Below are positions 9,476 through 16,557 of a stretch of 64,000 nucleotides of DNA, piece after piece. The notes below the pieces were generated by a model. It saw nothing but the letters and a program-made list of their open reading frames with translations. It did no database searches and was not told where the DNA came from. The first letter of the stretch is position 1. Each line of letters opens with the position of its first letter. The DNA lies in assembly GCF_003026365.1 (NCBI RefSeq), contig NZ_PYOM01000001.1, forward strand, positions 248,001 through 312,000, written 5' to 3'. A program made the translations under genes and the position numbers. Source of the DNA: Photobacterium angustum. Lineage in GTDB: Bacteria > Pseudomonadota > Gammaproteobacteria > Enterobacterales > Vibrionaceae.

Positions 9476-9937
9476 ATGTCAAGTTTGGATGCTGTAGATA
9501 GAACATTACTGCGTTTGTTGCAACAAGACGCAACGCTAGCGTTATCGGAATTAGCTGAAGCTGTTAATTTAACGACCACGCCATGCTGGAAAAGGTTAAA
9601 GCGTTTAGAAGAAGACGGCATATTGCGCCAACGTGTAGCACTATTAGATGCTGCAAAACTTGGATTGTCATTTATAGCATTTGTGCAGATTAAAACTAGT
9701 AATCATTCTAAGGATTGGTATAACGGTTTTGTTCATGCGGTTGAAGAGTTTCCTGAGGTGATGGAATTCTACCGTATGGCGGGCGATTACGATTACATGA
9801 TGAAAGTACAAGTAGCAGATATGCAGGCTTTTGATCTGTTTTATAAGAAATTGGTGAACAGCATTGAGGGACTGACGAATGTAACATCGACATTTGCAAT
9901 GGAACCCCTTAAGTACACCACTGCATTGCCTGTATAG
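9476..9937 (+). CDS. decR: Lrp/AsnC-family regulator, DecR-like
   Basis: A 153-residue Lrp/AsnC regulator with an N-terminal winged helix ([28 protein letters not shown]) and a C-terminal ligand-binding domain ([20 protein letters not shown]). The [13 protein letters not shown] segment and the C-terminal [10 protein letters not shown] are strikingly like E. coli DecR (YbaO), the cysteine-responsive activator. The start at ATG 9476 follows GGTGGT; a longer frame from 9410 would add an unrelated aromatic-rich tail. Divergence from a cysteine desulfhydrase-like gene supports cysteine as the signal. Confidence 0.8.
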   Translation: MSSLDAVDRTLLRLLQQDATLALSELAEAVNLTTTPCWKRLKRLEEDGILRQRVALLDAAKLGLSFIAFVQIKTSNHSKDWYNGFVHAVEEFPEVMEFYRMAGDYDYMMKVQVADMQAFDLFYKKLVNSIEGLTNVTSTFAMEPLKYTTALPV

Positions 9938-9944
9938 GTTATAT

Positions 9945-9986
9945 AATCAAGGCAGCTACTATTTATTACTAGTGGCTGCCTTGATT
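9945..9986. terminator. Hairpin between decR and tesB
   Basis: A 16-base near-perfect inverted repeat (AATCAAGGCAGC and its complement as outer arms) lies between convergent genes. It has no clear T-run, so it is only a candidate terminator. Confidence 0.45.
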
Positions 9987-10009
9987 GCGTTAACCTTTAG
10001 ACGATAGGT

Positions 10010-10867
10010 TTATCGTTGACGGATCAAGCCTTCTTGTACTGCCGATGCAACGAGTTCACCTTTTTGGTTATAAATCTCACCACGAACAATACCGCGAGAG
10101 CCACTCGCCGATGGGCTATCAATAGCGTAAAGCAGCCATTCATCCATCTTAAATGGACGATGGAACCACATTGAATGGTCAATGGTTGCTACTTGCATAT
10201 TCGGGCTAAATAACGTCACACCATGTGGATGCATTGATGTGACAAGAAAGCCCCAATCAGATGCATACGCTAATAGGTAGTGATGGATATTAAGATCTTC
10301 TGGCATTGTGCCATTGGCTTTAATCCATAAATATTGTTTAGGTTCAGCAACGGTTGGCTTTAATGGATTAATGACAGTTACTGGACGAACTTCAACTGGG
10401 CGTTTCTTACCAAAGGTTTCCACTATTTTAGGTGGTAGATATTGCGCAATGGCATCAACAAGTTGAGTTTCAGATGCTAAACCTTCAGGTCCTGCTACAT
10501 TGGGCATTGTTGATTGGTGGTTAAATCCTTCTTCATTTGCTTGGTAAGAAGCCGTTAAGAAAAAGATAGGCTCACCATTCTGAATTGCTTTTACACGACG
10601 AGTACTAAAGCTTTTACCATCACGTAATTTTTCTACATCATAAATAATTGGTTTTTCAGAATTACCAGGACGTAAAAAATAACTATGAAAGGAGTGTAAG
10701 TAACGTTCTTTTTCCACCGTCTGCTTAGCTGCGGATAAGGACTGCCCAATCACTTGTCCACCATAAACTTGCGGTAGACCAAGGTTTTCACTTTGACCTC
10801 TAAAAAGATCAAGTTCGAGTTGTTCTAACTGTAGAAGATTGAGAAGTTCATTCAGTTCTTTACTCAT
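10010..10867 (-). CDS. tesB: Acyl-CoA thioesterase II TesB
   Basis: A 285-residue double-hotdog thioesterase that hydrolyses medium and long acyl-CoAs. It shows the family features [14 protein letters not shown] near the N-terminus, [11 protein letters not shown], and the C-terminal hotdog with [36 protein letters not shown]. Length matches E. coli TesB (286). It is divergent from ybaY with atl and ffs beyond, the same neighbourhood as in E. coli, which strengthens the call. Confidence 0.95.
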   Translation of the reverse strand: MSKELNELLNLLQLEQLELDLFRGQSENLGLPQVYGGQVIGQSLSAAKQTVEKERYLHSFHSYFLRPGNSEKPIIYDVEKLRDGKSFSTRRVKAIQNGEPIFFLTASYQANEEGFNHQSTMPNVAGPEGLASETQLVDAIAQYLPPKIVETFGKKRPVEVRPVTVINPLKPTVAEPKQYLWIKANGTMPEDLNIHHYLLAYASDWGFLVTSMHPHGVTLFSPNMQVATIDHSMWFHRPFKMDEWLLYAIDSPSASGSRGIVRGEIYNQKGELVASAVQEGLIRQR

Positions 10868-10992
10868 CTAAGCACCATTAATTATGTTACTATCAGTACG
10901 ATTTAGGGAAATCAAGTTCAAATAGAGATTGGATTGGTTTTATTATATTTGAGCTTTATAGCAATATAGATTAGGGATTAATAGAGAAGAAT

Positions 10993-11415
10993 ATGAAAAA
11001 TTCTTTTGCATGGTTTGGGATTTTGATTGCGGCATTAGTGATCACGGCTTGTACTAACTTCATGCCGACCGATAGTAATGTTGGAACATTAAGTGGAACA
11101 GTAAGTTATCGTGAGCGTGTAGTGTTACCGAATAATGCACGCATTATTGTGTCATTGGTTGAACAGTCTACTCTAGCTGATCATGGTGCAAGTAAAGTTA
11201 TCAGCCAACATTCATTTTTAGCAGAAGGTGAGCAGCCACCTGTTTCTTTCACGTTGAATTATGTGAAAAGTAAATTAGAGCCAGATACCTTATATCGTGT
11301 GATTGCTAAGATTGAAATCAATGATGAAGTGTTGTTCAGTAATCAATCAACAGTAGATTTAAGTATTGAACCGTTAAAAACGACACACCTAGATATTCCA
11401 TTAGTGAAAGTGTAA
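10993..11415 (+). CDS. ybaY: YbaY-family lipoprotein
   Basis: A 140-residue lipoprotein with signal peptide and lipobox ITAC at about residues 17-20. The mature part is a YbaY/HslJ-neighbour type beta-sandwich domain beginning with GTVSYRERVVLPNNARIIVSL, the hallmark of the YbaY family. Function is unknown; it should be anchored in the envelope. Its place beside tesB and atl is the same as in E. coli, which confirms orthology better than its short sequence does. Confidence 0.8.
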   Translation: MKNSFAWFGILIAALVITACTNFMPTDSNVGTLSGTVSYRERVVLPNNARIIVSLVEQSTLADHGASKVISQHSFLAEGEQPPVSFTLNYVKSKLEPDTLYRVIAKIEINDEVLFSNQSTVDLSIEPLKTTHLDIPLVKV

Positions 11416-11440
11416 TCCAACCGTTTTATACAATATTAGT

Positions 11441-11491
11441 AATGCCCGATTTATTCTATTTCTTTTCATTAAAATAAGATGGTCGGGCATT
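11441..11491. terminator. Bidirectional terminator between ybaY and atl
   Basis: AATGCCCGA and TCGGGCATT arms enclose a 33-base loop between convergent genes, with T-rich sequence after the + strand arm. Confidence 0.5.
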
Positions 11492-11494
11492 TTG

Positions 11495-11806
11495 TTATTC
11501 AGGGTAGCCATCCCAACGATATGCTTTAAGGCTTACTCGTCCTTGTTCCGTTACAATAATCCCTTCATTACGCAATGCTTCTATTTGACGAGCTCTACCG
11601 TCACCACATAATGAGATTGTTCCTTGGCTATTAATAACACGGTGCCACGGCAACGCAGAACCTTGGGGAAGGTTCGAGAGTAAGCGGCCTACCTGACGTG
11701 CATAGCCAGGAAATCCTGAAAATTTAGCAATATCACCATAGGTCGATATTTTACCAATAGGTATTTGATACACTTGGCTGTAGATTTGCCGAGAAAAATC
11801 GTCCAT
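11495..11806 (-). CDS. atl: Alkyltransferase-like protein Atl (MGMT family without catalytic Cys)
   Basis: About 103 residues corresponding to the DNA-binding domain of O6-alkylguanine-DNA alkyltransferase. The active-site PCHR motif is replaced by PWHR (Trp54), the defining change of ATL proteins, which bind O6-alkylguanine lesions and hand them to nucleotide excision repair instead of reversing them. The helix-turn-helix and arginine finger region GYARQVGRLL is intact. A longer frame from 11887 would add a non-homologous N-terminus; ATG 11806 matches the family. The neighbourhood (tesB, ybaY, ffs) equals that of E. coli ybaZ. Confidence 0.88.
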   Translation of the reverse strand: MDDFSRQIYSQVYQIPIGKISTYGDIAKFSGFPGYARQVGRLLSNLPQGSALPWHRVINSQGTISLCGDGRARQIEALRNEGIIVTEQGRVSLKAYRWDGYPE

Positions 11807-11871
11807 ATTTATAATTAGAGATAAAACCCCATCTTTTCTTAAACAACAGGATAACGCAAGGAGGTGTTGCC

Positions 11872-12606
11872 ATGTTGTATAAAACACTACTAATCATTGT
11901 CACTTTGTTATTGACCGTATTAGGGGTTAATGCCTTGGCGCATAGCCAGGGAGAGTTACCTATTCTTGCCCTTGCGATCCCTGCATTATGGCTGCTACCT
12001 CAGGGCGGTGTTGCTGCATGGCTATTATTGTTTGGACTAGGTGCATTTGGTTATGTATTGCCTGAACAACCTGTCGCGTTGTCTGTCAGCTTATTTATGA
12101 TGTTACCGATTTTGATGATTTGCACATCGCCGAAGGGATGTTGGCAACTAGGTTCACTGATGATCTCTATTGTATTAGCTATGAATGCAGGTTTAATGGC
12201 ATTACAAGCGGAGGGTAAACTGCCGGGCTCTATTGGTGCGACTGTTATTCAAATTATTGGTATTGCCATTATTTGGTTTGCCGCAAGAAGTTGGCGGCCT
12301 GTTGAAGGTAATACGTGGTGGGCACTTTTACTCGTGGTTCCCTTGTGGGTTGGTGGTATGGAGCATGCCGCATTATTGGCTTTAAGTATTACCGGTATTA
12401 TTGCCGCACTTCAGTCTTTAAATAAATTACATCTTGATGAATGGATCCCTAAATTGGCATGTGTATTACCTGCTGTTGGTTTTGCCACGTTAGTCATCAT
12501 GCCGCAATTTGATGTTGCGAATCCGATATTAGTTTCTTGGTTACTTGTATTGGGTGGTGGGCTACTTGGTGAATCGTTATTAGAAGATCCCGAGGAAGAA
12601 GAGTAA
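11872..12606 (+). CDS. Polytopic inner-membrane protein, unknown function
   Basis: A 244-residue very hydrophobic protein with about seven or eight predicted membrane segments, starting with LLIIVTLLLTVLGVNAL and ending in an acidic tail EDPEEEE. GGAGG just before the ATG at 11872 supports the start. It is divergent from atl and ends 150 bases before ffs. It resembles uncharacterised vibrio membrane proteins; no catalytic motif is visible and I do not assign a function. Confidence 0.65.
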   Translation: MLYKTLLIIVTLLLTVLGVNALAHSQGELPILALAIPALWLLPQGGVAAWLLLFGLGAFGYVLPEQPVALSVSLFMMLPILMICTSPKGCWQLGSLMISIVLAMNAGLMALQAEGKLPGSIGATVIQIIGIAIIWFAARSWRPVEGNTWWALLLVVPLWVGGMEHAALLALSITGIIAALQSLNKLHLDEWIPKLACVLPAVGFATLVIMPQFDVANPILVSWLLVLGGGLLGESLLEDPEEEE

Positions 12607-12680
12607 GTTAAATAAACCAAGGTGATGGTTTTATTTTCAACATCTTAGTGTTTGGATAAATAATGCACACTTAAACGATT

Positions 12681-12696
12681 GTTGTTATATAACAAC
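12681..12696. repeat. 16-bp perfect palindrome directly upstream of the ffs promoter
   Basis: GTTGTTATATAACAAC is a perfect palindrome that abuts the proposed -35 element of ffs. It could be an operator or a cruciform-prone site; no regulator is assigned. Confidence 0.4.
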
Positions 12697-12725
12697 TTGC
12701 AATATCGATGCGCTTAATAGATAAT
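12697..12725 (+). promoter_or_regulatory. Probable sigma70 promoter of ffs
   Basis: TTGCAA (12697-12702) and GATAAT (12720-12725) with a 17-base spacer. Initiation about 6 bases downstream would give a leader of some 28 bases before mature 4.5S RNA, comparable to the RNase P-processed leader in E. coli. Confidence 0.6.
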
Positions 12726-12758
12726 CCTCTTCGTTCTCGCAAGAGACAAAGAATCTAT

Positions 12759-12870
12759 GGAGGCCCCCATTGGTCCTCCCGCAACACTAACTTGTGAACT
12801 CGGCCAGGCCCGGAAGGGAGCAACCGCAGCAGGCGATGTGTGTGCCGGGATGTGGCTGGTGGGGGCTTCC
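12759..12870 (+). ncRNA. ffs: 4.5S signal recognition particle RNA
   Basis: The RNA component of the bacterial signal recognition particle. The 5' arm GGAGGCCCCCA pairs with the 3' arm TGGGGGCTTCC to close a single long hairpin. The conserved apical Ffh-binding region is present: CAGGCCCGGAAGGGAGCA on one side and GCAGGCGATG with GTGTGCCGGGATG on the other. Size (about 112 nt) matches E. coli 4.5S RNA. Position next to atl is as in E. coli. No intrinsic terminator is visible in the 127 bases between its 3' end and the tnsA remnant; a Tn7-like end begins about 16 bases downstream. Confidence 0.95.
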
Positions 12871-12892
12871 ACCCATCTGCTATTCTTGTTGT

Positions 12893-12913
12893 TTGCACCA
12901 TACCTCTGCATAA
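12893..12913 (+). repeat. TnsB-type end repeat 1
   Basis: A 21-bp unit beginning TTGCACCATACC and ending CTGCATAA; it is identical to the copy at 12936-12956. Confidence 0.75.
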
Positions 12914-12934
12914 TTCTACTTTCTCACTGCATAA
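12914..12934 (+). repeat. TnsB-type end repeat 2 (degenerate)
   Basis: A 21-bp unit directly abutting repeat 1. It shares the CTGCATAA end and scattered upstream positions with the other two copies, roughly two thirds identity. Confidence 0.55.
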
Positions 12935-12935
12935 C

Positions 12936-12956
12936 TTGCACCATACCTCTGCATAA
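12936..12956 (+). repeat. TnsB-type end repeat 3
   Basis: An exact copy of repeat 1, one base after repeat 2, in the same orientation. It ends 41 bases before the tnsA start codon. Confidence 0.75.
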
Positions 12957-12997
12957 CCTATTTTTGTTGTAGTTTAGCTACAAAAAAGAGCGTTGTT

Positions 12998-13195
12998 ATG
13001 TACAGGCGAAATCTAAGACATTCCCGCGTTAAAAACATCTTCAAATTTGTTAGCTCTAAGATGAATAAGGTCTTAACTGTTGAATCAAGATTAGAGTTTG
13101 ATACTTGTTTCCATCTTGAATATTCGCCAGATATTTCTTTTATAGAAGCATAGCCAGAGGCTCCACTATCTTTACGTTTAAAAATGATGAATGAA
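12998..13195 (+). pseudogene. tnsA: TnsA-like transposon endonuclease, N-terminal remnant
   Basis: Translation from ATG 12998 gives MYRRNLRHSRVKNIFKF, then KVLTVESRLEFDTCFHLEYSP and FIEA: the N-terminal pattern of Tn7-like TnsA (an R.L..S..KN..KF..K motif, an ES.LE.D acidic catalytic-region motif, and a Q-P-E-G segment). The codon where Gln is expected before PE is TAG (13148-13150). Immediately after, a one-base deletion must be assumed to restore QPEGS.IFTFKNDE, which then meets TGA. Only about 65 of more than 200 residues survive, and the next gene lies on the opposite strand a few bases on. Catalytic lysine and the C-terminal domain are missing. TnsA normally cuts the 5' ends of the transposon. 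Confidence 0.75.
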
Positions 13196-13204
13196 TATCA
13201 ATAT

Positions 13205-13561
13205 TTATGATTCATAGGGCTCGATGTAGTACTGCAATAAAATTTCGTTATTAGCCTCTCCTCGTTTCTTGAACATAATGCAGTAAGAGTCGTCTTTAGG
13301 TATTGTAAAACTGTTCAGGTTCGTCTTAATTGAAGAAATTTTTTCTAAAAAGTAAATTTCGTCGTTTTTATGCCAGTGAATATTAAAATCAACATCTTCT
13401 AAGCTGTTAAATTCAAAATGTAGAATTTCATTAGTATGCGCTTCGAAGCATTCTTCTATAATATCACTTCTGTTTTCTTTAAAGTTAAAGGTCTTTTTTA
13501 TCGTATCCTTTGAAAATGAAGCAGCAGAAAAGAGAAATAAATAAATATAAACCAATTTCAT
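13205..13561 (-). CDS. Small secreted protein, unknown function
   Basis: 118 residues with a short N-terminal signal peptide (MKLVYIYLFLFSAASFSKD), preceded by AAGGAT at a good distance from ATG 13561. The mature protein is about 100 residues, rich in Asn, Glu, Lys and Phe, with two cysteines (EECFEAH and SYCIMFK) that could form a disulfide. It shows a beta-sandwich-like pattern (ILHFEFNSLEDVDFNIHWH) reminiscent of pre-peptidase C-terminal domains of exported proteases, but that similarity is weak. Very AT-rich, and its neighbour is a secreted protease. Probably transposon or island cargo. Confidence 0.55.
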   Translation of the reverse strand: MKLVYIYLFLFSAASFSKDTIKKTFNFKENRSDIIEECFEAHTNEILHFEFNSLEDVDFNIHWHKNDEIYFLEKISSIKTNLNSFTIPKDDSYCIMFKKRGEANNEILLQYYIEPYES

Positions 13562-13666
13562 AAATATCCTTATAAAAATAGAGGTAATTTAAAGGCTAAC
13601 CTACTCATTAATCTTATAAAGGTAGCTTTTATCAATATTCATATATTGAGAGACCCACATTACATA

Positions 13667-15049
13667 TTAGTTATTATCGTACATATTCGCTAATTGCTCT
13701 AAAAAAACAATATTACTGAATAGTTCTTGAAGCTCAGATAAGGCAGTTAATGTTTCTTCTAACGTTGGTTCTATATATATAGTCTCTTTGTATGTAGAAC
13801 AGTTAATTAAGTGGTTATAGTCTATATCAGCCTTTTTCATGTAGATCCACGAATTGTTATCACTACGATCTTTTGGGATGTTTTTTGTTATATTGTTAAT
13901 ATTAGGAGAAATGAGTTTAAATAGTTCTAGTTCACCACTTTCAGGGTTGTCGTAAAGGAAAATATCTCCCATAACTAAGTCTTGCTTATTATGTTCATAG
14001 AATGGGCCTCTGAATTGCCAATTTGAATTGTCATTATTGGAGTCAGGCAGATTACGATAGCTATCATTCGTTATTTTAGATAGTTCATAATAGTTATAAC
14101 AATCATCTTGTTTTTTAGCCTGGTAATAATCTCCAACTTCTCCTGCATTATTGTCTTTTTTTATGGTTAAAAATGTTCTACTTAAAAGTTTTACATCGCT
14201 ATAAACACTCTTAATCCAATTAATTTTCTTTGATAGACTTGATCCCAAGGCAAGATTATCTTTGCCTTTAGTTGTAATGGCTACCATAACATTTAAGCCT
14301 TTATGTTTATACCACCAAGCGGAGCCACTATCACCTGTGGTTGGCAGGGCCCATTTGTTACTATTGTTGTTTACTAGCCATATCAGAAAGGCATGCTGAG
14401 ATATGATATGCGTTACAATATTTTCACCATACAAACGACGTTGATGCCCATATGCAGGTTTGTAATCGTTTGATATGTCATTCCCGACCCCCCATAACCC
14501 GTAACCGACAAAGCTCACTTTAGCATTCTTCTTCAGAAAATTATCGTTAAGTATTGGAGAGGGTACAGGAAAACCAAATTGATCTAATAAAATGTCAACA
14601 GTCGGTAGTTTTAATATTGCCATATCATAATAGATGTGATCATTTTTGTGAGATAATGGTTTTCTAATTAATTGCTTAGGTACAAAAATTTCACCTTTCC
14701 CTTTTGCAATTGTTTTTTTATTCCAAGATGTAAATGTTGCATTTATATCTGATTTTTGTTTGTTTTTATTATATTTCATACAATGTGCAGCAGTGAAAAT
14801 ATATGAAAATCCATTATTATCTTGTCCTAATAACGTTGCAGTACATCGACCTTTTTTAGAACTTATACTTCCTACAGTTAAATATTCAGGGTGTAAACTC
14901 ATTTCTCTAAGTATCTCATTGTCTAATTTGATACTTTCTGGAATATTATGAATATTTCCACCAATTTCTTGAAACTTGCTTTCAGAGAGAATAATTGAAT
15001 GAGATGTTGAAATAGTAAGAAGCATTGATAGGAACATTAAAAATTTCAT
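13667..15049 (-). CDS. Secreted trypsin-like serine protease with duplicated C-terminal module
   Basis: 460 residues: signal peptide (MKFLMFLSMLLTISTSHS), an S1 peptidase domain of about 270 residues, and a C-terminal extension. The catalytic triad is visible as His in TAAHC (about residue 93), Asp in YYDMAILKL (about 145) and Ser in TTGDSGSAWW (about 242). After it come two copies of a roughly 50-residue module, each of the form GD...Y/L...LxKxx...(P/L)xD...DNxxWxF/YxG (about residues 306-352 and 358-405). Such modules may bind a surface. The gene is very AT-rich and isolated; AAAGG precedes the ATG. Likely an exported exoenzyme or virulence-type factor acquired horizontally. Confidence 0.75.
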   Translation of the reverse strand: MKFLMFLSMLLTISTSHSIILSESKFQEIGGNIHNIPESIKLDNEILREMSLHPEYLTVGSISSKKGRCTATLLGQDNNGFSYIFTAAHCMKYNKNKQKSDINATFTSWNKKTIAKGKGEIFVPKQLIRKPLSHKNDHIYYDMAILKLPTVDILLDQFGFPVPSPILNDNFLKKNAKVSFVGYGLWGVGNDISNDYKPAYGHQRRLYGENIVTHIISQHAFLIWLVNNNSNKWALPTTGDSGSAWWYKHKGLNVMVAITTKGKDNLALGSSLSKKINWIKSVYSDVKLLSRTFLTIKKDNNAGEVGDYYQAKKQDDCYNYYELSKITNDSYRNLPDSNNDNSNWQFRGPFYEHNKQDLVMGDIFLYDNPESGELELFKLISPNINNITKNIPKDRSDNNSWIYMKKADIDYNHLINCSTYKETIYIEPTLEETLTALSELQELFSNIVFLEQLANMYDNN

Positions 15050-15240
15050 TCTTTTAACCTTTTTAGGATATCTTAAATAAGACCGTGTTATTCAATTTAT
15101 AATTTCAAAAAATATTTTTATTTTTTTATTCAATAAAATTAGATATTTATAACGCTTATTTTTTTAATATGATTAATTCTCATTTTTTGAAATGAACTAT
15201 AATTAAATAACATTCCGTCTTCATCTACGAGATGTTAACA

Positions 15241-16557
15241 ATGAACATTAAATCCTATTTATTTACCTTACTTGCAATGTTTTCAAGCTATTGCTATTCA
15301 GACACTTATATATATATCACTAATAACTCCTCTGAAACTCTTAGCATAAATGTCAGTCACAGTGGTCAAGGAGATACATTAAGAGAAGGAAGTGAATGGA
15401 CTCAGGATGCACAAACATTGATGCCATGGGAAACGAAGAAAGTATTAAGCTTCAATCGAAACTGGGGCGTTAAGAACAAAAAGAGATATTATTTTACAAC
15501 ATCAGTAACTTCCGAAAGTGGTAAACAAGTTAATTTACAGCAATATATGCGAGGTAGCTGGTGGGGGTCTTCTCTCAAATACAAGTTAAGTGCTTCTGAT
15601 GTAAATATTTCTTACAAATCTGATTATTCAATTTATAGATTCACATCTCATAATTATAGTGACTTATCTGCTGAATTAGCTTTTCGAGCTAAAAGAACAT
15701 CGGGTTATGACGATATTTATTACACCATAACACCAGTTAAACAATCTGAATCTCTAATTACTGATGACTCTTCTCTCAAGTTGATGACATATAATATTTG
15801 GGCTTTACCATTTATTGCCTCTCATATTTCAGATAGATTAGACACGTTACCAGAATTCTTATCTAGTTACGATGTCATTGCTTTCCAAGAAGTTTTTTCT
15901 GGAGAAAGATATTCTTTCTTGCAAGAGCTATCATCTGAATATCCTTATCAAACTGAAGTATTAGATGCTCCAGGATTTAATGCGATGGATGGAGGTGTGA
16001 TTATCGTTAGCCGATATCCAATTGTTGCAACAGATTACCATATATTCTCGCGCTGTAGCGGAACAGATTGCTTAGCAGATAAAGGGGCTGTTTATGCTGA
16101 AGTAGTTAAAGGTAGTAAGTCATATCATATATTTGCGACTCATGCGGCTTCAACTGATTCTATTGACGCTAGAATTGATCGTATTTATCAATTCTCCGAA
16201 ATTAATAACTTTGCTAGAAAGCAAAATATTCCAAATAACGAAGTCGTTATCTATAGTGGTGACTTTAATGTAAACAAAAATAAATTTTTTACAAAAGACT
16301 ACCAGTGGATGCATATGTTATTGAGATCACATGAGCCCACATATACGGGATATACATCTGCAACCTATGATCCGACAATAAATAGCTATGCGGGCTCAAG
16401 TTCTGAATATTTAGATTACGTAGTCGTAAGCACTGAATATGGTCAAGTTGAATCAAATACAAATAGGGTTGATATTCCACGTTCTACATCTTCTGGTTTG
16501 TGGTATCACTGGGATTTATCAGATCATTTCCCTGTTGTGGCGACAATTGAACAATGA
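15241..16557 (+). CDS. Sphingomyelinase C-like secreted phosphodiesterase
   Basis: About 438 residues with signal peptide MNIKSYLFTLLAMFSSYCYS. An N-terminal beta-rich domain (to about residue 175) precedes an endonuclease/exonuclease/phosphatase-fold domain beginning LKLMTYNIWALPF. Motifs match neutral sphingomyelinases: AFQEVF (metal-binding Glu), DKGAVYAEV, FATHAAS.DS, GDFNVNKN, and the terminal SDHFPVVA with catalytic His. It would cleave sphingomyelin or related phospholipids and act as a cytolysin. ATG 15241 is better spaced from CGAG than the ATG at 15232. Its stop overlaps the next gene (ATGA), so the two are translationally coupled. AT-rich, suggesting transfer. Confidence 0.8.
   Translation: MNIKSYLFTLLAMFSSYCYSDTYIYITNNSSETLSINVSHSGQGDTLREGSEWTQDAQTLMPWETKKVLSFNRNWGVKNKKRYYFTTSVTSESGKQVNLQQYMRGSWWGSSLKYKLSASDVNISYKSDYSIYRFTSHNYSDLSAELAFRAKRTSGYDDIYYTITPVKQSESLITDDSSLKLMTYNIWALPFIASHISDRLDTLPEFLSSYDVIAFQEVFSGERYSFLQELSSEYPYQTEVLDAPGFNAMDGGVIIVSRYPIVATDYHIFSRCSGTDCLADKGAVYAEVVKGSKSYHIFATHAASTDSIDARIDRIYQFSEINNFARKQNIPNNEVVIYSGDFNVNKNKFFTKDYQWMHMLLRSHEPTYTGYTSATYDPTINSYAGSSSEYLDYVVVSTEYGQVESNTNRVDIPRSTSSGLWYHWDLSDHFPVVATIEQ

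Larger units (their letters stand above)
12887..13195 (+). mobile_element. Right end of a decayed Tn7-like transposon inserted at ffs
   Basis: Starting 16 bases after 4.5S RNA, the sequence begins TGTTGTTT and runs into three tandem 21-bp repeats, then into a tnsA start codon at 12998. That order (terminal TGT, tandem TnsB-type sites, tnsA reading inward) is the right-end architecture of Tn7 relatives, and ffs is an established attachment gene for Tn7-like elements, including those carrying type I-F3 CRISPR-Cas. Here tnsA is broken and no tnsB, tnsC, tniQ or cas genes follow. I could not find the left end, so the element boundary on the right is unknown; genes to about 17.5 kb or further may be its former cargo. 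Confidence 0.75.

Noticed and set aside
12714..12972. ORFs of 65-71 codons on both strands across the 4.5S RNA gene
   Set aside because: They fall inside a clear structural RNA and have no protein similarity; they reflect its GC-rich hairpin.
12965..12988. TTGTAG / CTACAA hairpin just before the tnsA remnant considered as the ffs terminator
   Set aside because: T residues precede the stem and A residues follow it on both strands, the reverse of what termination needs.
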